This document shows, in pieces, positions 1 through 10,767 of a DNA stretch of 64,000 bases (position 1 is the stretch's first letter; the number at the start of each line of letters is the position of its first letter). This DNA is from Plantago ovata (Eukaryota > Streptophyta > Magnoliopsida > Lamiales > Plantaginaceae): positions 20,493,033-20,557,032 of the forward strand of contig CM051456.1 in the NCBI GenBank assembly GCA_028274465.1, read 5' to 3'. A program made the position numbers and the translations under genes. Below the pieces are notes generated by a model. The model was not told the origin of the DNA. It did no database searches and saw only the letters and a list, made by a program, of their open reading frames with translations.

Positions 1-2517
1 AATTGGTCCTGGGATGTTTCAGCAGATGACTGAACAGGTATGTTTTTTACTTCATGATTTAACACGGATTATTAGTTTATAGTGGACTGTATAGTTGAGA
101 TTCTTGCCTGCTTGACTTACCTTATAGCAACGAGTTTTCTTTATGTTACGCCTACAGGTCTGCGATCAATGCCCAAATGTGAAGTATGAAAGAGCGGGTG
201 AATTCATCACCGTGGATATCGAGAAAGGAATGCAGGATGGTCAAGTAAGTCTTCATCTTTTGTATTGTGTCCCATAGAAGAGCACCCCCCTCCCCCCCCC
301 CTTTTCTTTTTCCTTGATTGCACATCTTTTGCATGGCTGTGGTTGCTAATTCTTTTGCTATTGACATTGGGATTGTTACCTTTGGGGCTTGTATTTTCTT
401 CCGCTCTGTAGTCTGGACTGATAAATGCCTCTCCTTTAATGATTTTCTTGCATTCCGCCATTTTCTAGTGTCTGAAACTTATTCTGAAGTTGTTGAATAT
501 TGTCTGCTTCATGTACACACTAGGTTAGGAAACTGGCAATGTAGGAAATTTAAAATGAATAAAAGAGAAGCCATACTAGAAATCCCAGAAAGCTGAATCG
601 ATCCAGACCATTCAACACTGCAATTTGGATTCCGATTGAAATAGTGAAAGAGAAAGGGAACGTGAAGTGGACGTGTAAAGAAGCCGAAACGATTTCAGAG
701 ATAGAACGCGAGATTGATCTTAACATTTAAGAGATTTTTTTATTTTCAAATTTTAGATTGCAGAGATTAACATGGAAGAGTAAAGAGCAGAGGTATTATC
801 TCTTAAGATCAGCTTCGCGCTTCTGTCGATCGAAGAAGTAGTGTGAAGGAGAGAATATCTATGTGGAACAGAAGTATCTGATATATTTGGGTATCTGATC
901 AGTTTCGGAAGAGATAGATAGCCTAATATATGAAAAGACATTTTACCCCTAACAGAAAACTTAACACCATCCAAAACTTGGTGTAATTTGAAAAAAAATT
1001 TAAAGGTTTGTGTCTAATTTAGAACAAAATAAAGGTTCAAGTGTAAACTTGAATGTAATTTCAAAAACGTAAAAAAGTTTTCAGTGCAAACTAAAGAATG
1101 GAAATCAAATTTAATGAAAAAGCTCTCTCCAGATTTACCTATAACCTATTGTAGTATATCAATTTTAATTGATGAAAAACAATCCACCTATGTGTTGTGT
1201 TGTAGTTCGTGATCCATACTCCTATCATTTACTGAAGTTGGTTTATGGAAAACAACGAGTATCTAAGGATTATAAAATTTTCTTGTATCTTATTTATATG
1301 CATGTTTGCTTAGATATTGGAATATTTGGTAGCGTTCTACTTTACAGAGGAGTCTGCATGGGTGTACAGTTTAATTTGGAAGAAATTGACACTAAAATTT
1401 AATATGTTGGTGGTAACCCAATTCTGTATTGTTTTGTTTCCTGGGTTAACCCTAGTTCATTGCATGTTTAGGTTTTCTTTAATCATTCTCTTTATTGTCA
1501 CATTTAACAATCTAAAGATTTTTCTCTCAATCTCTTATGTTCAATAACTTTGTTTTTCAAAGTAGAATAGACATGGCCGAAACTTCACCATTAGCTTTGA
1601 CATATATCTGCCATAACATATCTTATAGTAGTTCTCGGTAGATGAGCCCTGACTGATATGTTTTACAGGAAGTGGTCTTTTACGAGGAGGGTGAGCCTAT
1701 AATTGATGGTGAACCTGGAGATCTCAAGGTTTTGATCTTTTTCCTTTATTTGTGTCAAGTAACAACCCCAGCATCAATTTTCACTTTTACTGAGTTGTCA
1801 CTGTTTTGTCCTTGCAAAGTTCCGCATACGTACTGCACCTCATGATCGCTTCAGAAGGCAAGGCAATGATCTGCATGCAACAGTCACTATTACTTTGGTA
1901 AGTTTACTTAGAAAGTCTCACCTATTCTTCACTGTAATTGTATCTCTTAGGTGATTTGTCTAAACCTGGTGGTGAAAAATCAAAAATGGTTTTACTATCC
2001 CAGGACTTTGATTATGGTATTAAACTAAATAGTATCAAGTTTCAATTATTTCTTTGAAAATAATCAGTAGTGCAAAATAGCTAATGCATTTTGTGATAAA
2101 CCTTGTGATTATTGCTTGGTGGAGTCCTCTCCTGGCCGGAGAACATATTAATAAATAGTGTGCCTCTTTTGTTCAGCTCCAAGCTCTAGCTGGTTTTGAG
2201 AAGACAATTAAGCACCTTGATGAGCATTTGGTTGACATTGGCAGCAAGGTAAGTTCGAACAAACACATAGCTGCAGATTTTGCATTGAATAATAAGTGGC
2301 GGTTTCAGTTTATGTTTCCAGTTCCCCTAGTGTAAGAGTATCTTTATTTTGGTATCAGGGTATCACGAAGCCCAAAGAAGTGAAAAAATTCAAAGGTGAA
2401 GGGATGCCACTGCATTTTAGTAACAAGAAAGGTGACTTGTACGTGACATTTGAGGTCGCCTTTCCCACTTCATTAACAGAGGAGCAGAAGGCAAAGATCA
2501 AGGAAGTTCTTGCTTAG
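1..2517 (+). CDS. ERDJ3B: ERDJ3B-type DnaJ co-chaperone of the ER lumen (3' part of gene; 5' end outside window)
   Basis: Six exons read in one frame: 1-37, 158-244, 1669-1728, 1820-1897, 2177-2248 and 2359-2517 (stop TAG). All internal junctions are GT-AG. The peptide begins within the conserved stretch QIGPGMFQQMTEQ, continues CDQCPNVKYER and DGEPGDLKFRIRTAPHDRF, and ends EEQKAKIKEVLA. It follows Arabidopsis ERDJ3B almost residue by residue as I recall that protein, covering part of the cysteine-containing substrate-binding region and the DnaJ C-terminal domain. The J domain and signal peptide must lie upstream of the window. In this family the protein assists BiP/HSP70 in the ER, for example in folding of receptor kinases. 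It has no internal stops or indels, unlike the four related copies at 12-27 kb. The intron at 245-1668 is twice as long as the matching intron in the 12.6-13.3 kb copy because of an insertion. Confidence 0.93.
590..1095. other. Insertion of unknown origin inside an ERDJ3B intron
   Basis: The third-last long intron of ERDJ3B (245-1668) can be compared with the matching intron of the pseudogene copy at 12601-13308. Flanks align (near 500-560 and 1095-1400), but roughly 500 bp here has no counterpart. I recognise no coding motif or terminal repeat in it. The boundaries are approximate, and a deletion in the other copy is the alternative explanation. Confidence 0.4.
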
Positions 2518-2886
2518 ATCGATCAATCTATTAGTGCGTAAACAAAGATGTCCATTTTACAGATCCAAGAATCTTGATCCCATTCTTTCCCTCTGTGGGT
2601 ACACTCTCAGCTTTTGCAGTTTTGGTGGAATAGTAGGGTCAGTCGCGGAGAGCTGTAAACCGATGGGGGATACGAAATAGTATCATCATATTAACTTAGC
2701 ACCAATTTTTACATACATTAATCATAATGTTACATCACATGTATCAGCATGTTGTCGAACTTAATGGAAAATTTTGAATTGTGATATAGAAATTTGTATA
2801 TTTGCTGTTGGATGCCTTAATAATCAACACCTCCATTAACTTTTACTTCAATGGTAGTCCGGTGACCACTGCCCAGTTTAATAGCC

Positions 2887-3530
2887 AAGGTGTTTGCAAT
2901 AGGTTCAACTTAAAATAAATGACTTAATTTAAGGAGAAATTGGTAAAGTTGATAATTTGATGGGTTTTTGCAAAAAGCTACTTAAAAGCTAGATAAGTTG
3001 TAGGAGTAGTGTTTGCAAACCTAACTTTTTGGACAAAAACAACTAAAATTCAGTTAATTTAAGGAGAAGGAGGTACAACCCAACTTCTCCAACTTCAACT
3101 TATCCAGCTTAATTTAAGAGAATTAAGTAGCTTATAAGTTGTTGCAAACACTCAAAAGCTGATTCTGCTTAAAATAAGTGATAAGCTGGATAAGTTAAGG
3201 GGGTGTTTGGAATAGCTTCAACTTAAATTAAGTGGTTTAATTTAAGGAGAAGTTGGTAAAGTTGGCTTATTAGAGAATTTGATGGGTGTTTGCAAAAACT
3301 AATTAAAAGTTAGATAAGTTGTAGGAGTAGTGTTTGCAAACCTAAGTTTTTGGACAAAAACAAGGAGAAGTTGCTGAAGGAGCTACAACTCAACTTCTCC
3401 AACTTCAACTTATCCAGCTTAACTTAAGAGAATTAAGCAGCTTATAAGCTGTTGCAAACACTCAAAAAGCAGCTTCTGCTTAAAATAAGTGATAAGCTGG
3501 ATAAGTTAAACTGTTGCAAACACCCACTAA
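2887..3530. mobile_element. Two head-to-tail copies of a roughly 310-330 bp MITE-like element
   Basis: Two similar units, about 2887-3200 and 3201-3530, each start near GTGTTTG(C/G)AATAG and run through TTCAACTTAAA, a central GTGTTTGCAAACCTAA and CTTATCCAGCTTAA, then GATAAGCTGGATAAGTTAA. The outer ends are complementary (GGTGTTTG at the left, CAAACACCC at the right), and many internal words also pair with each other, as in hAT-type foldback MITEs. Other copies of this 3' flank (19960, 26170 and 28130) read straight through without the element, so they act as empty sites. A duplicated 18-bp tail (TTGCAAACACCCACTAA) follows at 3510-3552. Confidence 0.65.
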
Positions 3531-4280
3531 GTTGTTGCAAACACCCACTAAATACATTTACTAGAATCTGGTCATTGATTATTACAAATTTGGCAAAAGT
3601 TACTTGACCTGAAATATTATTTATTAGGTAGTAGGGGATAAGTACTGTAACACCCTTTCATACACGTGAATATTCACTATAATTGTTATTGGATGAGGTT
3701 AGCTGAATAGTTTAAGATAGTATCGCCACTGATGATCATGAGTGACAGATTTTAACCTATAATTTCATGGACGAACAAATGTGTACGATTAAATAACTTA
3801 ACTTTGCAAAGTGTGTTCGTTGTTGTGCGTCTACGATCTTGTTTAATTGGATTATGTAGTCATGCGTAGACAGGAACGTGTGTGACTCGACAAGATTCAT
3901 TTACTCCGTGATTGGAGCACATAGTTAGGCTCCCTTATTAAGTTTATTTTATTACGATTATAAGTCTTGGGCTCAAATTTCCTTAGCTGAAAGCTCGACT
4001 TCTTCGTTTAACCAATAGTATTATTGGATAAGAGGTAGACGAATCAAAGTTAACGAACTTTGTCTATATTTGATCTATGAGTCCATTAGGAAGGATTTTA
4101 ACATTGGGAACCCCGCGACCAGTCACTACGCTGTAATAAGGAATAAAACTTATGCCAACAAGATTCGAAATCTGCACATTCTACTTAAAGAGTGACAAAG
4201 AAATGACGTAATTGAAACATTTAAAAAAGAAGAAAATCACGCTATCAAGATTCGGACTCTACACATTTTTCACTTCAAGG

Positions 4281-4301
4281 TTTTTTTTTTTTTTTGAAAA
4301 G
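4281..4301 (-). mobile_element. Ultra-short LINE tail insertion with target-site duplication
   Basis: A 21-bp tract (T15 followed by GAAAAG) is flanked by direct repeats TTTCACTTCAAGG at 4268-4280 and 4302-4314. The paralogous flank near 21081-21098 has a single ACTTCAAGG and no insert. On the minus strand it reads CTTTTC followed by a poly-A, like the tails of the longer LINE insertions in this window. Confidence 0.6.
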
Positions 4302-4441
4302 TTTCACTTCAAGGTTAGAATATATCATATATGTGCATCGAATTGGAATTGAATGCGTAAGACAAATACACAGATAATTCAAATATCAAACTTAATCATT
4401 CACATGTTGTTGGGCTATTAAATCCTTCTTCTTCTTCCTAC

Positions 4442-4497
4442 TGCTATTATTATTATTATTATTATTATTATTGTTATTATTATTATTATTATTATAA
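4442..4497. repeat. (ATT)n microsatellite
   Basis: About 18 ATT/TTA units with one interruption. The paralogous flank at 21197-21238 has a pure run of about 14 units at the same place. Confidence 0.9.
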
Positions 4498-4518
4498 ATA
4501 AAAAAACAATTAATGTTT

Positions 4519-4830
4519 ATACAAAATTAGTGGGCAACCGAGAAACAAGTTGTGCTCCCACTCCCTTAGCAAATAAAAAAACTAATCCTAGGGAAAATAT
4601 GATGAGCACCACGCGCTTCGGTATCCTGAGCCAAAGCGAAACCCCGGACTCTAACAAGCAAATCCACAGTATCAGCATCCAACTCCCCAAGTGTCGAGAA
4701 AGAGAAAGGAATGAATCCATATCCCTTAGCTACATACAAGTCCCCGATACTTCACACACTTGCGCTTGGCAGCATCAGCAACCGCATGTTCAGACACAAA
4801 GTCCACCAACCCAGACCGGGTCAAGGGGGA
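4519..4830 (-). pseudogene. C-terminal fragment of a retrotransposon-derived reverse-transcriptase-type protein
   Basis: Read on the minus strand, one frame gives VSEHAVADAAKRKCVKY and, after a one-base frame change near 4735, another gives GYGFIPFSFSTLGELDADTV, then FPRISFLFAKGVGAQLVSRL, ending at a stop near 4520. This arrangement (K/R-rich K-Y, GF-PF-FSTLGEL, then RIS-KGVGAQ-V) resembles the C-terminal tail of LINE-like plant proteins annotated as reverse transcriptase. The frame is broken and there is no catalytic RT core, so it is a relic. The paralogous 3' flank at 21.24 kb lacks it, so it inserted after the duplication. Confidence 0.55.
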
Positions 4831-5169
4831 AGACCCGATCAGATTCTCTCTCTTGCGCTCTCACTCTCTTCGAAAATAATATGATCTCTAATCTTTAATA
4901 ACTTAGAAAATATTAATTTTTAAAATTTTGAAACTTAGTTATTTTTTTACTGCATATGTCAATTATTTACGTATTTTCGTACTAAAATAATACCAACGAT
5001 GATAAATTCACATATGAAGTTAACTCAATTTTAAATGTAAATTTGGTGGTGTAAAGAATGTAATTAAAGTCCCACATCACAAAAATATGAAACAATGTAT
5101 GGTTATATATGAAAATCAATGTATAGGTGAACAGTCAGCCGAAATCGTATGTCTATAGAACATACATTA

Positions 5170-5363
5170 TAACTTAGGAAAAAGTCTAATATGAAGAGAT
5201 GAAATCAAGTAGAGACCATGAAATCAACAGAGTAGAGACAGAGTCAGACTATTATGAAATCAGAGACTATAGAGTATGAAATCAACAGAGTAGAGACAGA
5301 GTCAGACTATTATGAATCAGATACTACAGAGTCACACTACTATCTTATGAAATCAGAGACTAC
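5170..5363. repeat. Imperfect short tandem repeats (GAAATCA...AGAGTAGAGACAGAGTC)
   Basis: Words such as GAAATCAACAGAGTAGAGAC and GTCAGACTATTATGAA recur two or three times at 5210-5363. The array resumes at 5962-6000 after the LINE insertion that splits it. No coding signal. Confidence 0.7.
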
Positions 5364-5379
5364 GTACTATGAAAGATAT

Positions 5380-5945
5380 ATTTTATTTTTTTTTGAAACG
5401 GCTAAAACTTTTATTAATCACTCGAGTATAAGAAATACTCGTGAAATTACAAATACATCCAACCAAGACCGGTAATACCACCTCGTCGGCCAGCGAACAA
5501 AGAAACAAGAGAACAGAAAAAAAGCCTCCAGTAGGCTTCACAAGATGCCCCAAGCTAATGGAAAAAATTGCCTTCTAACCAAGCCAAACAGAATGGAACA
5601 AAAAGGAGCAAATAGGAGATCACATAATATGAGTACACATGCCAAGATGAGTGGGGAGAAATGCAACCAAGCCGCACACGTAACATGACAATAAGCAGGG
5701 GCCATAAGTGAGATCAAGAGCGGGTATAATAAGCACCCTTCACCTTCCAACGTCCAGCAATAAAGAACAAAGTACACGGCCAAACAATGACCACTCCGTC
5801 AATTCTTTTCGTTGCAAACTACCACCCCGAGCCAATCTCCTACACCTTATGCTCTTACGGACAAGTGGCAAGAAATTTAATGATGTGGTCCGGGATAGCA
5901 ACGGGGTCTCATGTGGTCACGCTCCTACACCCTATGTCGGAAGGT
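5380..5945 (-). mobile_element. 5'-truncated LINE insertion with 16-bp target-site duplication
   Basis: The insert is flanked by the direct repeat GTACTATGAAAGATAT at 5364-5379 and 5946-5961 and splits a tandem repeat array. Its left end is T-rich followed by GAAACGGCTAAAA; on the minus strand this is a 3' end TTTTAGCCGTTTC plus poly-A. The same 3' end (TTTTAGCCGTTTCAAAAAA) closes the element at 62491-62709. This is the target-primed insertion pattern of non-LTR retrotransposons. The 566 bp contain no recognisable ORF, so it is 3' UTR-derived. Confidence 0.8.
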
Positions 5946-6642
5946 GTACTATGAAAGATATGAAATCTAGTAGAGATGAAATCAACAGAGTAGAGACATT
6001 ACCGTTCTTATTGACTTGAGACTATACTATGAAGTCTACCCACATATCATTCTCGTATTCTCCAAGTCTAAATTACACCTCACCATTAGATATCGACACC
6101 GTATCTAGGTCCATCTTAGATTAAAAATTACTCTGAAGTCCAAAATGCTTATTAGCCTTTGACCAAGAAACGTGACTTTATTCCATATTGGCCCAAAACA
6201 AGAGAAAACAATGTCTTATGAGTTTCCAAAAATGAATTGTAAAAATAAAGCCAAACAGCCCGTAAGTATCCTCAAAATCAAATTTCTCTCTCTCTTTTTA
6301 AATACTTGGTATAAATTTTGTTGGGGGTTTATTTTGCAATGGCCGGTCTGGTTCCTTAATTCTTCTGTGATGAGTCATGACAGAGTGGGGGGACTAAATT
6401 TTAACATGCCAGTATGCCACTTCCAAATATTCCTGCCCAGTAACTTTGCTTTGATTCTGCAGACTGCAATCGTCTCGCCTCCTGCTGGATAACGACGAAG
6501 GGAAAATCACGAACAAACTGTAAATCGCACCTATTAGAGAGAGCGAGAGATAGAAACTTTCCAATGACTACTTGGAGGCAATTTTTAACTTTTTTTCATC
6601 ACCGAAAATTGATTTGGTTTGTACTCCAATTGAAAAAGAGGA

Positions 6643-9038
6643 ATGATGGAATCATCACAGACAGCAACCACTGCTTCTCCTGTGGAATCTGCAACAAAAC
6701 CGATGGATGATAATAAGAACCATAATAACTTAGAGCAAGTGATCAACTCAACCCAAAAAGCCTTAGGAATCTTCGCTTTTCTTTTTCCCCTTTCAATCAA
6801 ACAATACAATAGAATTCACTGTTTTTTTTTTTTAATCTTATCTTGTTTGTTTGTGGTAAAGGAATAATTTGGTCATGGAGCTTCATAACATCACCAAAGC
6901 TGCCGATAAGTGTAACATTCAATTCATTGCTAAGAATCAGATCACCAAGGGGAAAACAGATGCCTACAAGGTTCATTTCTCATTCATTCATTCTCCTATT
7001 TTCGTTCCGTATAGCTTTCTACAGATTCGTTTTCCTGTTGTTGATTGCTTCAACTGTATCTTTTTGTAAATGAAATAAGAATGAGTACTCTGTACCTCTT
7101 TGTAGCCAATTTACATTTTTTGTACCTTTACTATCTTTACATGATCACAGTTTTGGTAGTTGAGGCCAGGATTACCTGATTTCTTTAAAACCCGGGTGAA
7201 TCACGAACCAGAATACATATTCCAGTTTGTGGTTCTTTGGAGTACCGATTCTCTTGGGTCACGTGCCAATTCTCCATATTCAGTGAATCGGAGATAATAA
7301 GCAAAATGAAGACGAATGGATTATATTTGTTTTTAGTAGTAATTGTAGAAAATTGTTTAGTGCATTATCTAGTGGTAAATAATTATTTTTGCTTCAATAA
7401 ACCTGATTTCATATTGAAATTTTAATCAGTGTTTGTTTATTTGATGTAAATCATAACCAATTATAAATAGTGGCGAGTCACAATCCAAAATGTACGAATC
7501 ACATTTAGGATAGTAGTGAATTGCGTTTCAATAATTAGAGAATCAGTGTTATGTGATTCTCTGGAGAATCGGCATCCACCTTGCTTTTAATTCTGTGTAG
7601 AATTTGATTTTTCTGTTCTTGGATTAATAGCAGCATACATCTGATGATAAGGTGATGTTTTATATCAAATGCAAATCACTATATATCTACTTTACTTACT
7701 GACATAGTCACAAGTTATCTCTTTTACCTGTCATGTTTGTTCTGAGTTCCATGTTAGATTTCAGACTGAATAAACTTTTGCTTCTGATCTGTTATAGTCC
7801 CTAAGAAAGCATATCATGGAGGAATTAGAGCAGGCTTTTCCTGATGAAGTTGAATCTTATAGGGAGATACGTGCGGCGTCTGCTGCGGTGAGTTATATCT
7901 GAATTTCTTCTGTAGTTCTAGCCATGCGTGATTTAGTCATGAGTAGTTGAATTGTTATCCGTTTTCTCATCTATGTTTTAAGATTATCATCGAGATGACT
8001 TTCTTGATCAACTGTTGTAAATTGGAACAAATGCATTCTCCTGTTACTTAAGTATTGAGAGGAATAATTGAAGTGAGATAGAAGGAGGAACTTGAATGGA
8101 TACTTAATGCGCCCTTGTTTCGTAATTGGCTTATATAGTTGTTACAAATTCCCTTTGCATTTGAAATGCATCTTGATTTATTTAAATGTAAAATTTAAAA
8201 CTACTGATATGATAACTTGCCCAGTAATGAAATTGGATAAATGGACATTTATGCAGTTATACAGTTTTTTGTCCTTGTGATTGTTGCGATGTCAGATTTG
8301 TAATCTTATTGGTGTAAATTTCAAATAAACTATTTCGATCCATATTTTGCTGTCAATTTGGAGATATGAATAAACCTTGCTCGCGATGCTTTTCCACTGC
8401 CCCTAGCACCATTGTCTCATTTAGTAAAGAAAAATAAGAGAATTGAAGGCATTTTAATGCTCCCATTTCCCAGTAATTCGCTGAGTGATCTAGTCACGTT
8501 CCGTGATTAAACATGTCAGTTTGTATTGTGCTCTTACCATGAAAAGGCTAATAAATGAACTTCTGCTGTTTCCATATGTTGAGGCTTGCAGTTAAAAATT
8601 ATATGGTGTCTTTTTAGTAAAAGGAAGCAAACAGATTCAAACTATTCTGAGTACTCATTTAATGTCGAAGAAACTCTGGAAATGGTACTGAGGGTAAATA
8701 TCTGCAGTACTTGTGGACTATACTAACTTGTACTTCGTATATCGGAAAAGACGAATATATCATATGGGTTTATGGTTGATAGGTTTTTTCCCTTTCTAGA
8801 TTTGATAGCTAATACTTTCCCAGGGAGTGTATAGAAGTTGATGGCACAGTGGTGCTACATGCTTTCAGTTTATCACTTGATCTAAGATGCTTTTTTTTTT
8901 TTTTTAACAGAAGAAGTATACTGTGGTTTGACATTATAACCTCTCAACTTTGTGAGAATCCAAACAACTGGCACAAGCACAAAGCATGCTACCAAATGGA
9001 GATGTAAAGGAGATGTAAAAGTAAAGCCAGAGGCTTAA
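6643..9038 (+). pseudogene. MED10: Mediator subunit 10 (MED10) pseudogene
   Basis: Recognisable MED10 pieces in order: an N-terminal exon from ATG 6643 with LEQVINSTQKALG (ending near 6768); an exon at about 6862-6970 with LVMELHNITKAADKCNIQ joined directly to IAKNQITKGKTDAYK; an exon at 7798-7887 with SLRKHIMEELEQAFPDEV and EIRAASAA (GT donor intact); and a last exon from 8956 with ESKQLAQAQSMLPNGDVK. As I recall the family, about 26 residues between LG and the LVMEL exon (LLHQLNLTV region) and about 26 between NIQ and IAKNQ are missing. In the last exon an 11-bp tandem duplication (GGAGATGTAAA twice, 8997-9018) shifts the frame just before the final VKPEA-stop. The expected acceptor before GAATCC at 8956 is also not a clean AG. 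MED10 is in the Mediator middle module; this copy cannot make a normal subunit. Confidence 0.8.
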
Positions 9039-10062
9039 AACAACATAGATGAGGCTATCCAGTCTATGTTGGTTATTAAGCCTGGACTTGTGTACAAACT
9101 GTTTTTTACTCTTTCCTCAGCACTGTAACAGGTTTGGTTTGAGTAATATTATCTTCACTCTATTTCCATAGTGAACCAATACGAAGGTTGAGGCAAAAAA
9201 ATGTAACAATGACTTACATGTTGAGGAAAAGAAACAGATAGATACAGAACCATTTCTGTCTACAGTAAAGCTTTTATTATTATATAACATAATGAAGGGA
9301 TTCATTCTAACAATCCTTTTGTGATGAGCGTGTCCTACATATCATTACTTTTATTTGTGTTCGTGCACACACATGTGTGTGTTTCACAGTACGATTTGTA
9401 TTGCTTTCTAGTATAATGATAAATATCACAAATTCTCAATGGATTGGTGAATGTATGTTCCTTCCGTTTTATGGACTCTCCTAGCTTAAGAGTTGTTACT
9501 ATCTATCCCATTATTTGTTAGACTGACAGATTAAAGATGTTACTATATAAGTCTTACAACCAATTTCATTATATTGTGTTTCGTTCAAACTTTCCTGTAT
9601 ATTTGCTCTGCCAGTGTGACATCTTTCAAAGTGTTTGATGCAAGTAAATACTTTACCTGTTTATTTGCTCTGCTGGTGTTCCTTTCTTTGCATGCAATAG
9701 ATTTCTTTTAGGTGACAAGGGATGAGCACACAGTCTACCTTGCCTTAGGACGGAATTCTCTTTGACCTGTACTACTATTTTACATTGCTCTATGGACGTC
9801 TTGAGTGGAATGTGAAACAGGATTACAAGATACAACTACAGATTCTTAAAGCATTGCAAACCGATAGCGGATCCCTTCTCCTTGACCCTATTGTGTTATA
9901 AATACAAATGGTGCTTCTCCTGGAGAATATAGACCCTTCAAGGGTAATGAATGTGACGAATTCATACCAAGTCCTCTATATAGCCTAGTTCTGAAAACTG
10001 TTGCCCCTTAAAAAGAAGGAGTATCGGTCTTCTAGACCATTTCCACATTCTAGAGGTGAGAA
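9039..10062. other. Gene-free spacer between MED10 pseudogene and HD-Zip gene
   Basis: AT-rich sequence with only short chance ORFs on both strands. The last few hundred bases before 10063 are presumably the 3' UTR and terminator of the minus-strand HD-Zip gene. I see no repeat or RNA gene. Confidence 0.5.
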
Positions 10063-10767
10063 TTAGAAATCCCACCATAGTGTATTGGTGCCGGTATTTT
10101 CTAGAAATGAACAAGATTCGAATCTGCATCCGTTTTCCACTGATGTTAGAGGCCCTTCAGTAATCTGTGGTATGTCTACAACATCAGTTTCCTGCGTGTA
10201 ATCCATCTTGGTGTTGACATCAGTGCAGGATGGGATGCATAACTCATGGCTGTTCCTCTCCAGTAGAATTGTTGAGTTTTCTGAAGGTACTACTGTAAAG
10301 TGATTCTCTTTTGGTTGCTTCTCACCTTTCCTTTCTTCAGCCAATGCTTTGAGTCTCTGTAGCTGGAAATAAAAGAAGCATCTACCATTACACAGACAGC
10401 TGAAAAAGGTATGTCTAAACTCTAAAAGTTTACTAATAACTTGGTGTCCAAGATGAATGAATATATCAAGTACCTGGAGGATCAAGGCATCATTCTCTTT
10501 CCTTACTGTCTCGAACTGGGATACCAACTTGTCATAATCTGCTTTAAGCAAGTTGTATTCTTTCTCCACTTCCTTTGACTTTGACCTCGCTCTCTTGTTC
10601 TGGAACCATATAGCAACCTGCCGAGGCTGCAGGCCGAGCTTGCTGGCCAGATGTTGCTTGAGGCGTAGCTCTGGCCTCGATTTGGCCTGGAACATTGTTT
10701 CCAGTGACTTGATTTGGTCATCATTGAACCTTCTCTGGTTTTTGCTCTTCTTCTTTGTAGTTGACAT
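10063..10767 (-). CDS. HD-Zip class I transcription factor, ATHB7/ATHB12-like
   Basis: Two exons: 10767-10474 and 10362-10063, joined by a 111-bp GT-AG intron (10363-10473). The protein is about 197 aa. After a short basic N terminus (MSTTKKKSKNQRRF) comes a homeodomain with helix-3 motif LGLQPRQVAIWFQNKRAR (about residues 47-64), then a leucine zipper (EKEYNLLKADYDKLVSQF...RLKAL) that crosses the intron, and an acidic tail ending NTLWWDF. The WWDF end and the intron inside the zipper fit subgroup gamma (ATHB7/ATHB12), known for ABA- and drought-responsive growth control; that role here is inference. Odd point: the residue after NKRAR is Ser (TCA) where family members have Trp (RARWKSKQ). The N terminus is shorter than in ATHB7/12. 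A 69-bp shard of this gene recurs at 23077-23145. It acts in the nucleus. Confidence 0.88.
   Translation of the reverse strand: MSTTKKKSKNQRRFNDDQIKSLETMFQAKSRPELRLKQHLASKLGLQPRQVAIWFQNKRARSKSKEVEKEYNLLKADYDKLVSQFETVRKENDALILQVLDIFIHLGHQVISKLLEFRHTFFSCLCNGRCFFYFQLQRLKALAEERKGEKQPKENHFTVVPSENSTILLERNSHELCIPSCTDVNTKMDYTQETDVVDIPQITEGPLTSVENGCRFESCSFLENTGTNTLWWDF

Larger units (their letters stand above)
2518..5160. repeat. ERDJ3B 3' flank, founder copy of a segmental duplication
   Basis: Sequence downstream of the intact ERDJ3B stop recurs downstream of three degenerate copies: 19523-21560, 25804-26650 and, as a short piece, about 28046-28270. Shared landmarks include the GGGGGATACGAAATAGTATC-type 3'UTR segment, the CATTTACTAGAATCTGGTCAT block and the ATCATGAGTGAC block. 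Insertions private to this copy are the MITE at 2887-3530, the poly-T insertion at 4281-4301 and the RT fragment at 4519-4830. No gene of its own is visible here. Confidence 0.75.
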
